Part shown: one piece after another, positions 37,027 through 45,529 of the stretch
Position numbering within the stretch: the stretch's first letter is position 1
Layout: every line of letters starts with the position of its first letter
Source of the DNA: an uncultured Acidobacteriia bacterium
GTDB lineage: Bacteria > Acidobacteriota > Terriglobia > Bryobacterales > Bryobacteraceae
Assembly: GCA_903881085.1 (NCBI GenBank)
Contig: CAIRSA010000226.1
Coordinates: 29,143 to 93,142, forward strand
DNA length: 64,000 nucleotides
Direction of reading: 5' to 3'
Position numbers and translations under genes: made by a program
The notes under the pieces: generated by a model
Told to the model about the DNA's origin: nothing
What the model saw: the letters and a program-made list of their open reading frames with translations, nothing else
Databases searched by the model: none

Positions 37027-40000
37027 ATGAGAAAACACGTTGTCTCGTTCCTGTTGGTCGCGATGTCCGCATTCGCGCAATCCAATAAAGGCCAGATCAT
37101 CGGTACCATCGCCGATCAACAGTCCGCTGTTCTGGCCGGTGTAAAGATTACTGCGATCAATACCGCTACAAATGTGCAGCAGAGCGCCGTTTCATCCAGC
37201 GCCGGAATCTACTCGATGCCTGCACTCGAGCCTGGCGCCTACCGCTTGACGGCAGAATTGGCGGGTTTCAATCGACTAAATCGCGACGGCATAATTGTCG
37301 AGACATCGAAGACCACTACTATCGACATTCAGTTGAGTATTGGCGACACGAAAACGGAAGTATCCGTCACGGCTGAGGCGCCGCTCGTGCAACAGGCCAA
37401 CGCGACGGTGCAGTATGGCATCAATCAGAAGATGATGGATGAACTTCCGCTTGCAAACCAAAGCGCGCTACAGGTGCTGAACCTGATCCCCGGCGTGCTA
37501 GGAGATGCGGGCGGCGAGCAGGCCTCCGTGACAACAGGATATGTCACGCCGGGCGGAGGAATGTCGGTCGGTGGAGGACGCATGGGCTCCACCAACTACC
37601 AGGCCGATGGCGTCAGCAACAACAGCTTGTTCTTCGGCCGCATCTCGCTTTCGTTCAGTTCGGACGCGGTCGCGGAAGTTGACGTCAAAGTGAACAATTA
37701 CAGCGCTGAGTACGGGCGCGTTGGCGGCGGCGTCGTCACCATGACGACAAAATCGGGCAATAATAAGCTGCACGGGACCTTGTTCTCTTTTTCGCAGAAC
37801 GACGTGCTCAATGCAGCCCCTTATTCGAACACGTTCAACAAAAAAGGAATTGTGCGGTACTGGCGCGGCGGCGTAGACGTAGGCGGGCCGGTGATGTTTC
37901 CGAAGATATATGACGGCCGCAATCGCACCTTCTTCTTTTTCGGCTACGAACCGCTGAAGCGCTATACGCAGTCGAGCGGATTTGCACGAGTACCGACCGC
38001 GCTCGAGCGTCAGGGCGATTTTTCGCAGTCGATTTACGACACCACCAACAACCAAAAGGTCTACCTCTTCCAGCAGTTTCTCGCCAACTCGTCCGGAACA
38101 GGCTGGACCAACACAAGGATCGTTGTGCCTGCCAACACGCCGTATCCGCAGTTTGCGAATAGCATCATACCGAAGTCGCTGGTCTCGCCCATCGGCGCGA
38201 AGATTATTAATTTGCTGCCGCTTCCGAACATGGCGCTGAATGGGCTTGGACAGAACTATTCCGTATTCCGGAATGTGCGGAACACTGACGACCGCTACAA
38301 CATCAAGTTCGATCAGATCATCACCTCGTCAAACCGCTTAACCTTTCGCGTGGCTCAAGCTCCGACCAAGGGCAGCCGGTACTTCATGGGAGGACTGACG
38401 GAACAAGTCCCCACCGACGTCGCCACCGGAACCAATACCGCCTTCAGCGACACGCAAACCTGGGGCGGCAACAAAGTAAATGAGCTGCGGCTGGGGTTCA
38501 ATCGCACAACCAATATCCGCCGCCAGACCGACGAGCAACTCGGCAACAACTGGTTCAAAGAATTTGGATTCCCATCGTATCTGACGGCTGGTTTCCCGAT
38601 CATCTCCGCCGGTTCCGGATACGCGAACGTGCAGGGCATCGCCAGCGATCCGGGAAATTACGAAATCGATAACACCTATCAGGTCGTCGACACCCTGAGC
38701 TGGACCAAAGGCCGGCACAACATCAAAACCGGCTTTGAGTTCATGGCTCCGCAAATGAATCTGATCGACTTCAACAACGTCGGAGGGTCGTGGACCTTCG
38801 CCAATACAACGACAAATATCGGCTCCGGCAACACAGGCACGGTTCTGGGAATTCCCAACGCCGCGACCGGCTTGGGCTGGGCCTCGATGTTGTTGGGCTT
38901 CCCCTCAGGCGTCAGCCTTGCTCCAGCGGTGATCCCCTATCAGTACCGGTGGAAATATTACGCGGGCTTTCTGCAAGACGATTGGAAGGTCAATTCGCGA
39001 CTCACCATCAATGTCGGCGTAAGGTATCAGATCGAAGTAGCGCGGTCGGAAAAACATCACAATCAGGGCTACTTTGTTCCCGACCAGACAGTGACTCTGG
39101 CAACCGGCCGGCAACAGGTCGGCTATCTCCAGATGAACGGCTTAGGAGGCGCTCCAAACACACTCTGGCCAACCCGGTTTAACAATTTCGAGCCGCGCTT
39201 CGGATTTGCGTTCCGCACGCCGAAGTCGATTCCCGGACTTAATGTCATCCGAGGCGGTTATGCGATCACGCACACTCCAACCAGCGGCTTATTCCGCATT
39301 CCGATTCCAGACCTGAGCCCGCCCTCCGCGCAGTTCGCAAATAACGGTGCGAAGAATGGACTGCCAGTGCAACTCGATAGCTTCCCGGCGGTGCTTCCAA
39401 CCACTGGTTTCTCATTCCCTGACGATGGGAAGATCACCAACCTATCGAACATCACACAGGTTTATTACCTTTCCAAGAACGTTTCGATACCTTACGTTCA
39501 GCAATGGAATTTGACGATGGGCTTCCAATTCGGCAACAACTACGGAATGGATGTCGGCTATGTCGGATCGAAAGGCACCAACTTGTTCGGGCCATCGCAG
39601 CTCTTTAACGGTGTGAATCTAACCGAGTATGCGAAACAATATCAGGCTGGATTGAACATGGGCGATTTGTTCCCTAATCCCGCCGGCCTCAAGGACCAGA
39701 ATGGCAACATCATCCAGGTGACACGGCAAAATCTGCTGCGGCCAATTCCCACTACGGGTTTGATCTCGAACCCTCTCGAACAAGGATATGGTTCGTTCTA
39801 TAACGCATTGCAGATGAACATGAACAAGCGCTTCACCAAGGGGCTGCAGTACAACGTGAACTACACTTGGATGAAATCAACCGACACCACATCGTGCGAC
39901 GGCCAGTTCTGCAACGACAACATTCAGAATTGGGGAACCGGCGCCTCGCAATTGCCCAATGGCGACCGCCATCTGGAACACTCCATCTCAGTATTCTCCA

Positions 40001-40644
40001 TTCCGCACACCTTCCGATTCAGTTACAACTACGATGTGCCGGTCGGCAAAGGCAAGCAGTTCCTGGGTAACGCGCCGGGCTGGCTGAATCAGATAGTTGG
40101 CAATTGGAAGTGGACCGGCACCGGAAGCGTGCAGAGCGGGAGCCCGTTGCAGGCATGGGTCGGCAACAATGCCGGGTACCCCGAGGTTGGCGTTGGCCAC
40201 ATCCGCGCGAACATCAACTCTGGCGTTCCGCTGCTGGTGGACAACTGGAAGAATGGCTGCAACAATGCGGTGACGCAACGCTGCCCGTATGTGAATTCAC
40301 TGGCATTGTTTTCGCCGCCATCGTTCATGACGATCGGCAACGCGCCGCGGGTGATGGACTATCTGCGCATGCCGCATCAGACCAAGTACAACATGGCGAT
40401 CCTGAAGGAATTCCCCATCCATGAGCAGATAAAGCTCGCTTTCCGCGCCGAGCTTTACGGCGCCTTGAACCACGTCTATTTTGGAACGAACGGCAACAAC
40501 TTCAACATCTACCAGAACCTCGACTATTCGAAGTCAATTAACCCCGTGGTGACTCCGGCGAATATTAATCCGGCATATGCCGACATCGGGGCGAATATTG
40601 GCGGTAATCGGACGATTCAGTTGGGTCTGAAGTTGTATTTCTGA
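37027..40644 (+). CDS. TonB-dependent receptor, Oar-like
   Basis: 1205 residues; ATG at 37027 with GGGAG upstream and a GTGTATATAAT box at 36975-36985. Signal peptide about 1-18 (MRKHVVSFLLVAMSAFA), carboxypeptidase-like domain (IIGTIADQQSAVLAGVKI), plug domain (LANQSALQVLNLIPG, ADGVSNNSLFFG), and a barrel ending IQLGLKLYF. Divergent from the second DUF6351-like gene. Its last codons and the 60 bases after its stop are partly repeated at 44454-44583, showing that a related receptor gene once stood there. A hairpin at 40665-40697 follows. Confidence 0.93.
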   Translation: MRKHVVSFLLVAMSAFAQSNKGQIIGTIADQQSAVLAGVKITAINTATNVQQSAVSSSAGIYSMPALEPGAYRLTAELAGFNRLNRDGIIVETSKTTTIDIQLSIGDTKTEVSVTAEAPLVQQANATVQYGINQKMMDELPLANQSALQVLNLIPGVLGDAGGEQASVTTGYVTPGGGMSVGGGRMGSTNYQADGVSNNSLFFGRISLSFSSDAVAEVDVKVNNYSAEYGRVGGGVVTMTTKSGNNKLHGTLFSFSQNDVLNAAPYSNTFNKKGIVRYWRGGVDVGGPVMFPKIYDGRNRTFFFFGYEPLKRYTQSSGFARVPTALERQGDFSQSIYDTTNNQKVYLFQQFLANSSGTGWTNTRIVVPANTPYPQFANSIIPKSLVSPIGAKIINLLPLPNMALNGLGQNYSVFRNVRNTDDRYNIKFDQIITSSNRLTFRVAQAPTKGSRYFMGGLTEQVPTDVATGTNTAFSDTQTWGGNKVNELRLGFNRTTNIRRQTDEQLGNNWFKEFGFPSYLTAGFPIISAGSGYANVQGIASDPGNYEIDNTYQVVDTLSWTKGRHNIKTGFEFMAPQMNLIDFNNVGGSWTFANTTTNIGSGNTGTVLGIPNAATGLGWASMLLGFPSGVSLAPAVIPYQYRWKYYAGFLQDDWKVNSRLTINVGVRYQIEVARSEKHHNQGYFVPDQTVTLATGRQQVGYLQMNGLGGAPNTLWPTRFNNFEPRFGFAFRTPKSIPGLNVIRGGYAITHTPTSGLFRIPIPDLSPPSAQFANNGAKNGLPVQLDSFPAVLPTTGFSFPDDGKITNLSNITQVYYLSKNVSIPYVQQWNLTMGFQFGNNYGMDVGYVGSKGTNLFGPSQLFNGVNLTEYAKQYQAGLNMGDLFPNPAGLKDQNGNIIQVTRQNLLRPIPTTGLISNPLEQGYGSFYNALQMNMNKRFTKGLQYNVNYTWMKSTDTTSCDGQFCNDNIQNWGTGASQLPNGDRHLEHSISVFSIPHTFRFSYNYDVPVGKGKQFLGNAPGWLNQIVGNWKWTGTGSVQSGSPLQAWVGNNAGYPEVGVGHIRANINSGVPLLVDNWKNGCNNAVTQRCPYVNSLALFSPPSFMTIGNAPRVMDYLRMPHQTKYNMAILKEFPIHEQIKLAFRAELYGALNHVYFGTNGNNFNIYQNLDYSKSINPVVTPANINPAYADIGANIGGNRTIQLGLKLYF

Positions 40645-40700
40645 CGGCCATCAACTCACATCTCGCCGGCGGCACGCTCCAGTACCTTGCCGCCGGCCTT
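40642..40700 (+). repeat. Receptor 3-prime-flank repeat, copy 1
   Basis: Begins at the receptor stop codon. It shares TGACGGCC, CAAC, CACATC, GGCGGC and ACGCTCCAGT blocks in order with 44520-44583, with only small changes and a two-base length difference. It includes the hairpin at 40665-40697. Confidence 0.7.
40665..40697. terminator. Hairpin between convergent genes
   Basis: Nine-base perfect stem GCCGGCGGC (40665-40673) and GCCGCCGGC (40689-40697) with a 15-base loop, located between the convergent receptor and DUF1552 genes. There is no long T run, so it may be a rho-assisted or mRNA-stabilising hairpin. Confidence 0.6.
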
Positions 40701-40720
40701 ACCCGATCGACAAGCCGGTG

Positions 40721-42073
40721 TCATGCCAAGCCGGGGATGCCGCCCGTGCTTTCCCCAAACCGCGCGATAGGGGTCCCGATCTGCATACGGTTCATCATAT
40801 CGAGAAGCAGATTCGCCATAGGCGTTCCTGACGCCAGTTTCAAGTGCCTGCCGGAGTTCAAGGTTCGCCCGCCCCGGCCTGCCAGCAACACCGGCAGGTT
40901 GTTGACGTTATGAATTCCGCCCTGCCCCAATTCAGAGCCATATAGCAGCATGCTGTTGTCGAGAAGTGTGCCCTCTCCTTCCGGAATGGAGCGAAGCTTT
41001 TCAATCAGGTAAGCGAAGCAGCTCACGTGATACCTGTTCAACAGAGTATAGTCGTGCAGACGCTCGGATTTTTCGTTATAGTGCGAAATCGTATGATGCT
41101 GATCGCGCACACCGGACTCCGGATATGAATTCCAGGATGCGCCATACCCGAACATCATCGTACTTACCCGGGTGGTGTCAGTCATGAACGCTAATGCCAT
41201 CAGGTCCAGCATGGTGTGAATGTGTTCGTGCATAGTCTCAGGCGTAGCGGGGGGCGTCAGCGCACGCGGCACCTGAGGCTTCCAGGCCCCGCGATGCTTC
41301 TCCGGTTCGATCACACGGTTGATCCGACGCTCCACCTCACGCAACGATTCAAAGTACTGGTCAACGCGATGCCGGTCTTCCACACTTACGTTTTTCCGAA
41401 GCGCCTTTGCCTCTTCCATTACATGATCGAGTACGCTGCGGTCATCCTGGGAATCGGTTGCAGCCGGGAGTTCGTCGGCCCCGGCGCGCGGCTTCGGAAC
41501 CATGCGTCCGAAGAGCCGGTCAAACGCATTTCGAGGGTTGGTCTCCTTCGGAACCGGCGTTGTCGGAGAACCCCACGCGATATTCCGCGTGTATACGCAA
41601 GAGTAACCATCGCAGCTTGCCTGCTGCTGCAGCACTTCCGGCAAACCGAGCTCGAGAGACGGCAATCTGGTGAAGCGCGCCAGGCGTTGTGCCACCACCT
41701 GATCGGCTGAGATGCCGACACGCACCGCACCTTCCTTCGGATAGGCGCCGGTGAGAAAGCCGGCAATTGCGCGATGGTGCGGAGCCTCTTTGCAAAGATT
41801 GTTGGAGAGCCCCGAGATGACCATGGTTTCCTGCTTCACCGGTTCCAGCGGAACCAGTGCTTCCGGCAGTACGCCCAGCGGTCCAGCCTCCGTGGGGAAG
41901 AAGGTTTTGCCCCACACGCCGTTCGGAACCATGATGCAGGCCATTCTAACCGGAGGCAGGGGTTTGCCGGCGGCGCCCACAGCCGGCGTCATTACATCGA
42001 GCAGCGGCAAGCCTACCGCGACCCCAGCTCCACGCAGCAGCGTGCGCCGCGAAATCCGCCAGTTCTCTCTCAT
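40721..42073 (-). CDS. DUF1552 protein (Tat-exported)
   Basis: 450 residues. N-terminal twin-arginine signal (SRRTLLRGAGVAVGLPLLD), then the DUF1552 pattern seen in Planctomycetota and Acidobacteriota: KPLPPVRMACIMVPNGV, FFPTEAGP, LSNNLCKEAPHH, and a C-terminal LYGSELGQGGIHNVNNLPVLLAG. The fold is related to alkaline-phosphatase-like DUF1501 proteins, but the reaction is unknown. The ATG overlaps the stop of the DUF1592 gene as TAATG, the standard two-gene arrangement. Expected to work with that cytochrome-bearing partner in the periplasm. Confidence 0.88.
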   Translation of the reverse strand: MRENWRISRRTLLRGAGVAVGLPLLDVMTPAVGAAGKPLPPVRMACIMVPNGVWGKTFFPTEAGPLGVLPEALVPLEPVKQETMVISGLSNNLCKEAPHHRAIAGFLTGAYPKEGAVRVGISADQVVAQRLARFTRLPSLELGLPEVLQQQASCDGYSCVYTRNIAWGSPTTPVPKETNPRNAFDRLFGRMVPKPRAGADELPAATDSQDDRSVLDHVMEEAKALRKNVSVEDRHRVDQYFESLREVERRINRVIEPEKHRGAWKPQVPRALTPPATPETMHEHIHTMLDLMALAFMTDTTRVSTMMFGYGASWNSYPESGVRDQHHTISHYNEKSERLHDYTLLNRYHVSCFAYLIEKLRSIPEGEGTLLDNSMLLYGSELGQGGIHNVNNLPVLLAGRGGRTLNSGRHLKLASGTPMANLLLDMMNRMQIGTPIARFGESTGGIPGLA

Positions 42074-44451
42074 TATTTTCCTCCCTCGGCGATTGGATTC
42101 CTGTATTGAAACGGATAGCTTTGAACAATGCTGTGGATCAGCTGGCTGATGCGGTAGTTTCCGGCCGCGAGAGCCGACTCCGCATCGCGCAGCGGCTTCT
42201 CATCATAAAACTCCAAGCGTCGCCGCAATCCGTAGGTGAACATCCTGCTCGCCAGGTTACGGACAAACAAATTCTGTTTGGACGCCAGAAGCGTCTTGAG
42301 TTGCACCGGACCTTCGAACGTCTCGCCTCCCGGTAATTTTCCCGCTGCATTCACCGGTTTTTCACGGTCTTTGGTCCGCCACGCGCCAACCTGATCGTAG
42401 TTTTCCAGAGCAAAACCAAGAGGGTCGATTTTGGCGTGACAACTGGCGCAGGATGGATCGCTGCGGTGAAGTGCGAGGCGGTCGCGCAGGGAGTCCACTA
42501 CCTCTCCCTTCTTCGGAACCGGCAGCGGCTTCACCGAAGGAGGAGGCGGCGGGGGCGGCGTGCCAAGAACCGCGTCAAGAAGCCACCTGCCGCGGCCTGA
42601 GGGATTGGTTTCAGCCGGGTGCGACATGGAAAGGAGAACGCCGGCCATGGTTATCACGCCTCCGCGCTGGTCGCGCACGGGGCCAGCAAGTTCAACGCGC
42701 CGCATCTCTTTTCCCATAATGCCTGGAATCCCATAGTGCCGTGCCAGTCGCTCATTGACAAAGGTGTAGTTGGCGTCAAGCAGATCGAAGATGCTGCGGT
42801 CTTCGCGAACCACACTGTCGAAAAACAGGACCACTTCATCAAGCAGCATCTGGCGCATATCGACGTTATTCTCGTGGAAAGGTTCATCCCGATGCACCGC
42901 GAACAGGCTGCCCAGACCCAGCCACTGCGGCGCGAACTTCTCCGCAAGCGATTTCGATCGAGGGTCCTTCAGCATGCGAGTGGTCTGAGCATCCAGAACC
43001 GCTGGCTTATGGAGCCGATTCTGGCCGGCTAGCCGGAATAGTTCTTCGTCCGGCATGGAGGCCCACAGAAAATAGGAAAGGCGGCTCGCCAAATCAAAAT
43101 CGTTCACCGCGTAGGGCTCTCGCACGTTGCGTTCGTCCGTTACGTGAAACAGGAAATTGGGTGACGTCAACACGGCCGTAAGCGCCAGCTTGACCGATGT
43201 CTCATAGGATCGTCCACGGGCGAGGCTCCGGTCGAAAAGCGTGAGCAGCTTTTCGATCTCTCCTGGTTGCGCCGGCCGCCGGAACGCGAGGGGAACAAAC
43301 CGGTCCAGCACCTGCCGGGCTGCACGATTCGGGGTGATCCCTGGTCCAGGCGCGGCAACCAGAAGCTTTGAACGAACCTGCTGATAACGGGCTTCGTCAT
43401 CCGGCAAGGGACCGGTGATCTCAATCCTGCCGAGCCCGATGCGATTGAATTGCAGCGCCGGATCGGCCGCATTGGGCGCGTACCCGGTCCCTTCCATTTC
43501 GATCTTCAGGTCGTGAAGACCTGCGCGGACAATGAACCGCGCCTCCATTTCGCGCGGCTTCGCGGGGCCATCGATTCCAGACCGCAATTCCCCGGCTTTA
43601 TCAGCGTCGAGTTTAATTTTGAGCGAGGGGCCATTCTTTACTCCCTCCGCCTTTGATCCCCACCCGGTAACCCGTAATTTGTAAAGTCCAGTATGCGGGA
43701 AGTTGTGGGCGACAACCACGCCCCCGGCGCGGATGAACACATGCTCGGCGTCCTTGACCTGGTTGGCTGGGGCGTCGTCGGGAAGCTTTACCCGCTCGTC
43801 GCCGCTGGATAAGCCAAACTGGCGAACGAAGGGCAGTTTACGCGCCTCGTACTGCCAGGTTTTCGCAGGGGGCAGGAAGACGCTATCGAGAATATAGCGC
43901 GCCGCATCCAGGTAACGTTCCATGTGGGCGGGCGAAATGTCCTGTGCCTCGGCCAGGTGGTCGAAGCCATACGTGCTCTCATCGGCGGGAAGTTGCTCGT
44001 AGATCTCTTCGCCCAAGCCGATTAAATCCCGGATGGTATTGCGGTAGTGAGTCCGGTTCAGCCGGTGCAAGGGCAGCTTACCGGGGTCCTTATACTTCTC
44101 AAAGTCGAAATGGTTCAGCTCATTTCGGAACCACGCGATGGCCCCGGCGCGCTCGGAATCGGACGGCTGAGGCTGGCCCTTCAGGGGCATGATTCCGGTT
44201 TCGAGCGCATGAATCACGTCGCCTGCCCGTTCGCGATATTGCTGCACTGAGACGGGTGACTTAAAGATATCCAGATTGAGGCCGGCTGCCACTGCACCTG
44301 TCCGATGGCAACGGGAACAATACTTGTCGAGAAAAGGCCGGGTGTCCCTGGAAAATTCAAATGGTTCCGCGGCCGAGGGGATGGCAATGGCCAACAAAAA
44401 CACAGCACCGGCGAGGACGGTGCTCCAGTTCGGTGCGCGTGACATTTTCAT
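42073..44451 (-). CDS. DUF1592/DUF1588/DUF1585 cytochrome-type protein
   Basis: 792 residues from the ATG at 44451 (a second ATG at 44445 is also possible; the frame runs open to 44694 without a better signal). Signal peptide about 1-28. A heme-binding CSRCH (C45-H49) opens the cytochrome-like region. DUF1587 (LHRLNRTHYRNTIRDLIGL), a carbohydrate-binding-like middle part, DUF1595, DUF1592 (DFDLASRLSYFLWASMPDEE), DUF1588 (MSHPAETNPSGRGRW) and DUF1585 follow, with a second heme motif CASCH near 667-671. Function in the literature is unsettled; a periplasmic redox role in polymer breakdown is inferred. It is coupled to the DUF1552 gene. A TATACT box abuts the start, consistent with a leaderless message starting at 44445. 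Confidence 0.88.
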   Translation of the reverse strand: MKMSRAPNWSTVLAGAVFLLAIAIPSAAEPFEFSRDTRPFLDKYCSRCHRTGAVAAGLNLDIFKSPVSVQQYRERAGDVIHALETGIMPLKGQPQPSDSERAGAIAWFRNELNHFDFEKYKDPGKLPLHRLNRTHYRNTIRDLIGLGEEIYEQLPADESTYGFDHLAEAQDISPAHMERYLDAARYILDSVFLPPAKTWQYEARKLPFVRQFGLSSGDERVKLPDDAPANQVKDAEHVFIRAGGVVVAHNFPHTGLYKLRVTGWGSKAEGVKNGPSLKIKLDADKAGELRSGIDGPAKPREMEARFIVRAGLHDLKIEMEGTGYAPNAADPALQFNRIGLGRIEITGPLPDDEARYQQVRSKLLVAAPGPGITPNRAARQVLDRFVPLAFRRPAQPGEIEKLLTLFDRSLARGRSYETSVKLALTAVLTSPNFLFHVTDERNVREPYAVNDFDLASRLSYFLWASMPDEELFRLAGQNRLHKPAVLDAQTTRMLKDPRSKSLAEKFAPQWLGLGSLFAVHRDEPFHENNVDMRQMLLDEVVLFFDSVVREDRSIFDLLDANYTFVNERLARHYGIPGIMGKEMRRVELAGPVRDQRGGVITMAGVLLSMSHPAETNPSGRGRWLLDAVLGTPPPPPPPSVKPLPVPKKGEVVDSLRDRLALHRSDPSCASCHAKIDPLGFALENYDQVGAWRTKDREKPVNAAGKLPGGETFEGPVQLKTLLASKQNLFVRNLASRMFTYGLRRRLEFYDEKPLRDAESALAAGNYRISQLIHSIVQSYPFQYRNPIAEGGK

Positions 44452-44453
44452 AG

Positions 44454-44522
44454 TATACTTCTTCGGATCGGGGCGGCTCATCCAAGCTCGCTCTTCAGTT
44501 AGGGCTGAAGCTCTATATTTGA
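44454..44522 (+). pseudogene. Relic of a TonB-dependent receptor C-terminus
   Basis: In one plus-strand frame the last codons read SSKLALQLGLKLYI followed by TGA at 44520-44522, matching the end of the intact receptor at 40644 (IQLGLKLYF, then TGA). The frame is closed by TAG at 44451, so only about 22 codons survive. The DUF1592 gene's start and promoter lie directly against this relic. Confidence 0.65.
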
Positions 44523-44583
44523 CGGCCGACAACGCACATCCCGCTGGCGGCGACACGCTCCAGTCCTTTGTCGTCCGCGTGCA
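44520..44583 (+). repeat. Receptor 3-prime-flank repeat, copy 2
   Basis: Starts at the relic receptor's stop and shares TGACGGCC, CACATC, GGCGGC and ACACGCTCCAGT blocks with 40642-40700. The arms of its hairpin have drifted (GGCGAC / GTCGTC), keeping partial pairing. The remaining 44584-44883 stretch shows no gene or structure I can support. Confidence 0.6.
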
Positions 44584-44883
44584 TGGAGACTCACCACCTG
44601 GTTCACAGTTGAGTACGGTCTGCGATTCGTTTTGCCCCAGTATGGCCCGGCTAGGCCCTTCGCTTTCTTTCACCAGGTTGGACGTCCGATCCAAAGCGGT
44701 ATTTCCGATGCTCCGGATCGAACTGCTTGAACTGCCGGTTGGTGACTTCGCTGGCGTCGAGAAGGAACGGCTGCGGCGATCACAGCCACGAACCGCAAAA
44801 TTCGGTTCAGCCGTTTCATTCAGTGTCAGAACAGCTGCCTTCTTTCTCCATATTGATAAATATTTGAAATCCTCGTTTCAATT

Positions 44884-44909
44884 TTGCATTGCAGTATACC
44901 GAAGGTGTA
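44884..44909 (+). promoter_or_regulatory. Operator-like site upstream of the regulator relic
   Basis: TTGCAT (44884-44889) is followed by TATAC-CGAAG-GTGTA (44895-44909), one mismatch from the TATAC-N5-GTATA repeats at 24381 and 30507. It sits about 30 bases before the relic's ATG. No good -10 is visible. Confidence 0.45.
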
Positions 44910-44939
44910 CCGTTAGTATTACAGTTGTGGAACCCGCAG

Positions 44940-45360
44940 ATGTCCGCAAACGCCATTGCCGATAACGATCCGAATACTGCGTCCCGAGCACTAGCCAGGG
45001 GCCTGCAAATTCTTGAAATCCTTGCCGCAGCGCGATACGTTGTCCAGCAAGACAATCAAACCTATGCACACTGCAACGACTCTTCTCATCCCGCATCGGC
45101 GGATCTAACGGCGGGCCTTGTGCAATCAGCCAGTGCCGATATGGAGCTCCTCAACGCCGAGGTCTCCGAGACCGTTACTATGGCGGTCCTGCGGGAGGAT
45201 CATATCCGCTTGATCCACATCGTCGAAAGCCCGCACCATATCCGCGTCAACAACCCCGTGGGCCGCATTGTCGTGCCTTACGGGTCTTCTCTCGGAAAGG
45301 CCATGGTCGCCTGGCAGTCCCCTGAGATGCGGGACCTCCTGATTAAGGTTTACGCCATCT
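44940..45360 (+). pseudogene. IclR-family regulator relic lacking its helix-turn-helix
   Basis: From the ATG at 44940 the protein begins like an IclR regulator (SRALARGLQILEILAA), then jumps to a position just after the DNA-binding helices (RYVVQQDNQTYAH). It continues through the effector domain (NAEVSETVTMAVLREDHIRL, VNNPVGRIVVPYGSSLGKAM) to RDLLIK. About 35 residues, including the recognition helix, and the whole C-terminal quarter are missing. From about 45350 the sequence belongs to another gene family in another frame. The product cannot bind DNA in the normal way, so I treat it as broken. It probably once regulated the sialidase-fold gene downstream. Confidence 0.7.
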
Positions 45361-45519
45361 GTTTATGTAGGCGGTTACCTGCGCGGACTAAACGCCGCTA
45401 TGGCCGCGCGTGGCCTCTGCGGCGCTGTTCTCGCCGAACCATACTTGCCGTTGAACTACGAGGCCAGCGAGCGGATTGGTCAAGCGATCCGCCGCTTAGA
45501 ATTCAATTGCATTGTTTGA
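45361..45519 (+). pseudogene. C-terminal relic of a dihydrodipicolinate synthase / N-acetylneuraminate lyase-family gene
   Basis: In the frame starting at 45361 the translation reads VGGYLRGLNAAMAARGLCGA, then VLAEPYLPLNYEASERIGQA and IRRLEFN before TGA at 45517-45519. This matches the C-terminal end of class I aldolases of the DapA/NanA family (...LAEP.LPL...). The rest of the gene is absent; its place is taken by the IclR relic, in a different frame. The relic ends ten bases before the sialidase-fold gene, so the ancestral order was probably regulator, aldolase, sialidase-fold protein. Assignment by eye. Confidence 0.6.
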
Positions 45520-45529
45520 AAGGCGGACT

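Noticed and set aside
44276..44965. 229-codon plus-strand frame across the DUF1592 start and the relic region
   Set aside because: It spans unrelated pieces (antisense of a gene, receptor relic, promoter) and shows no coherent protein.
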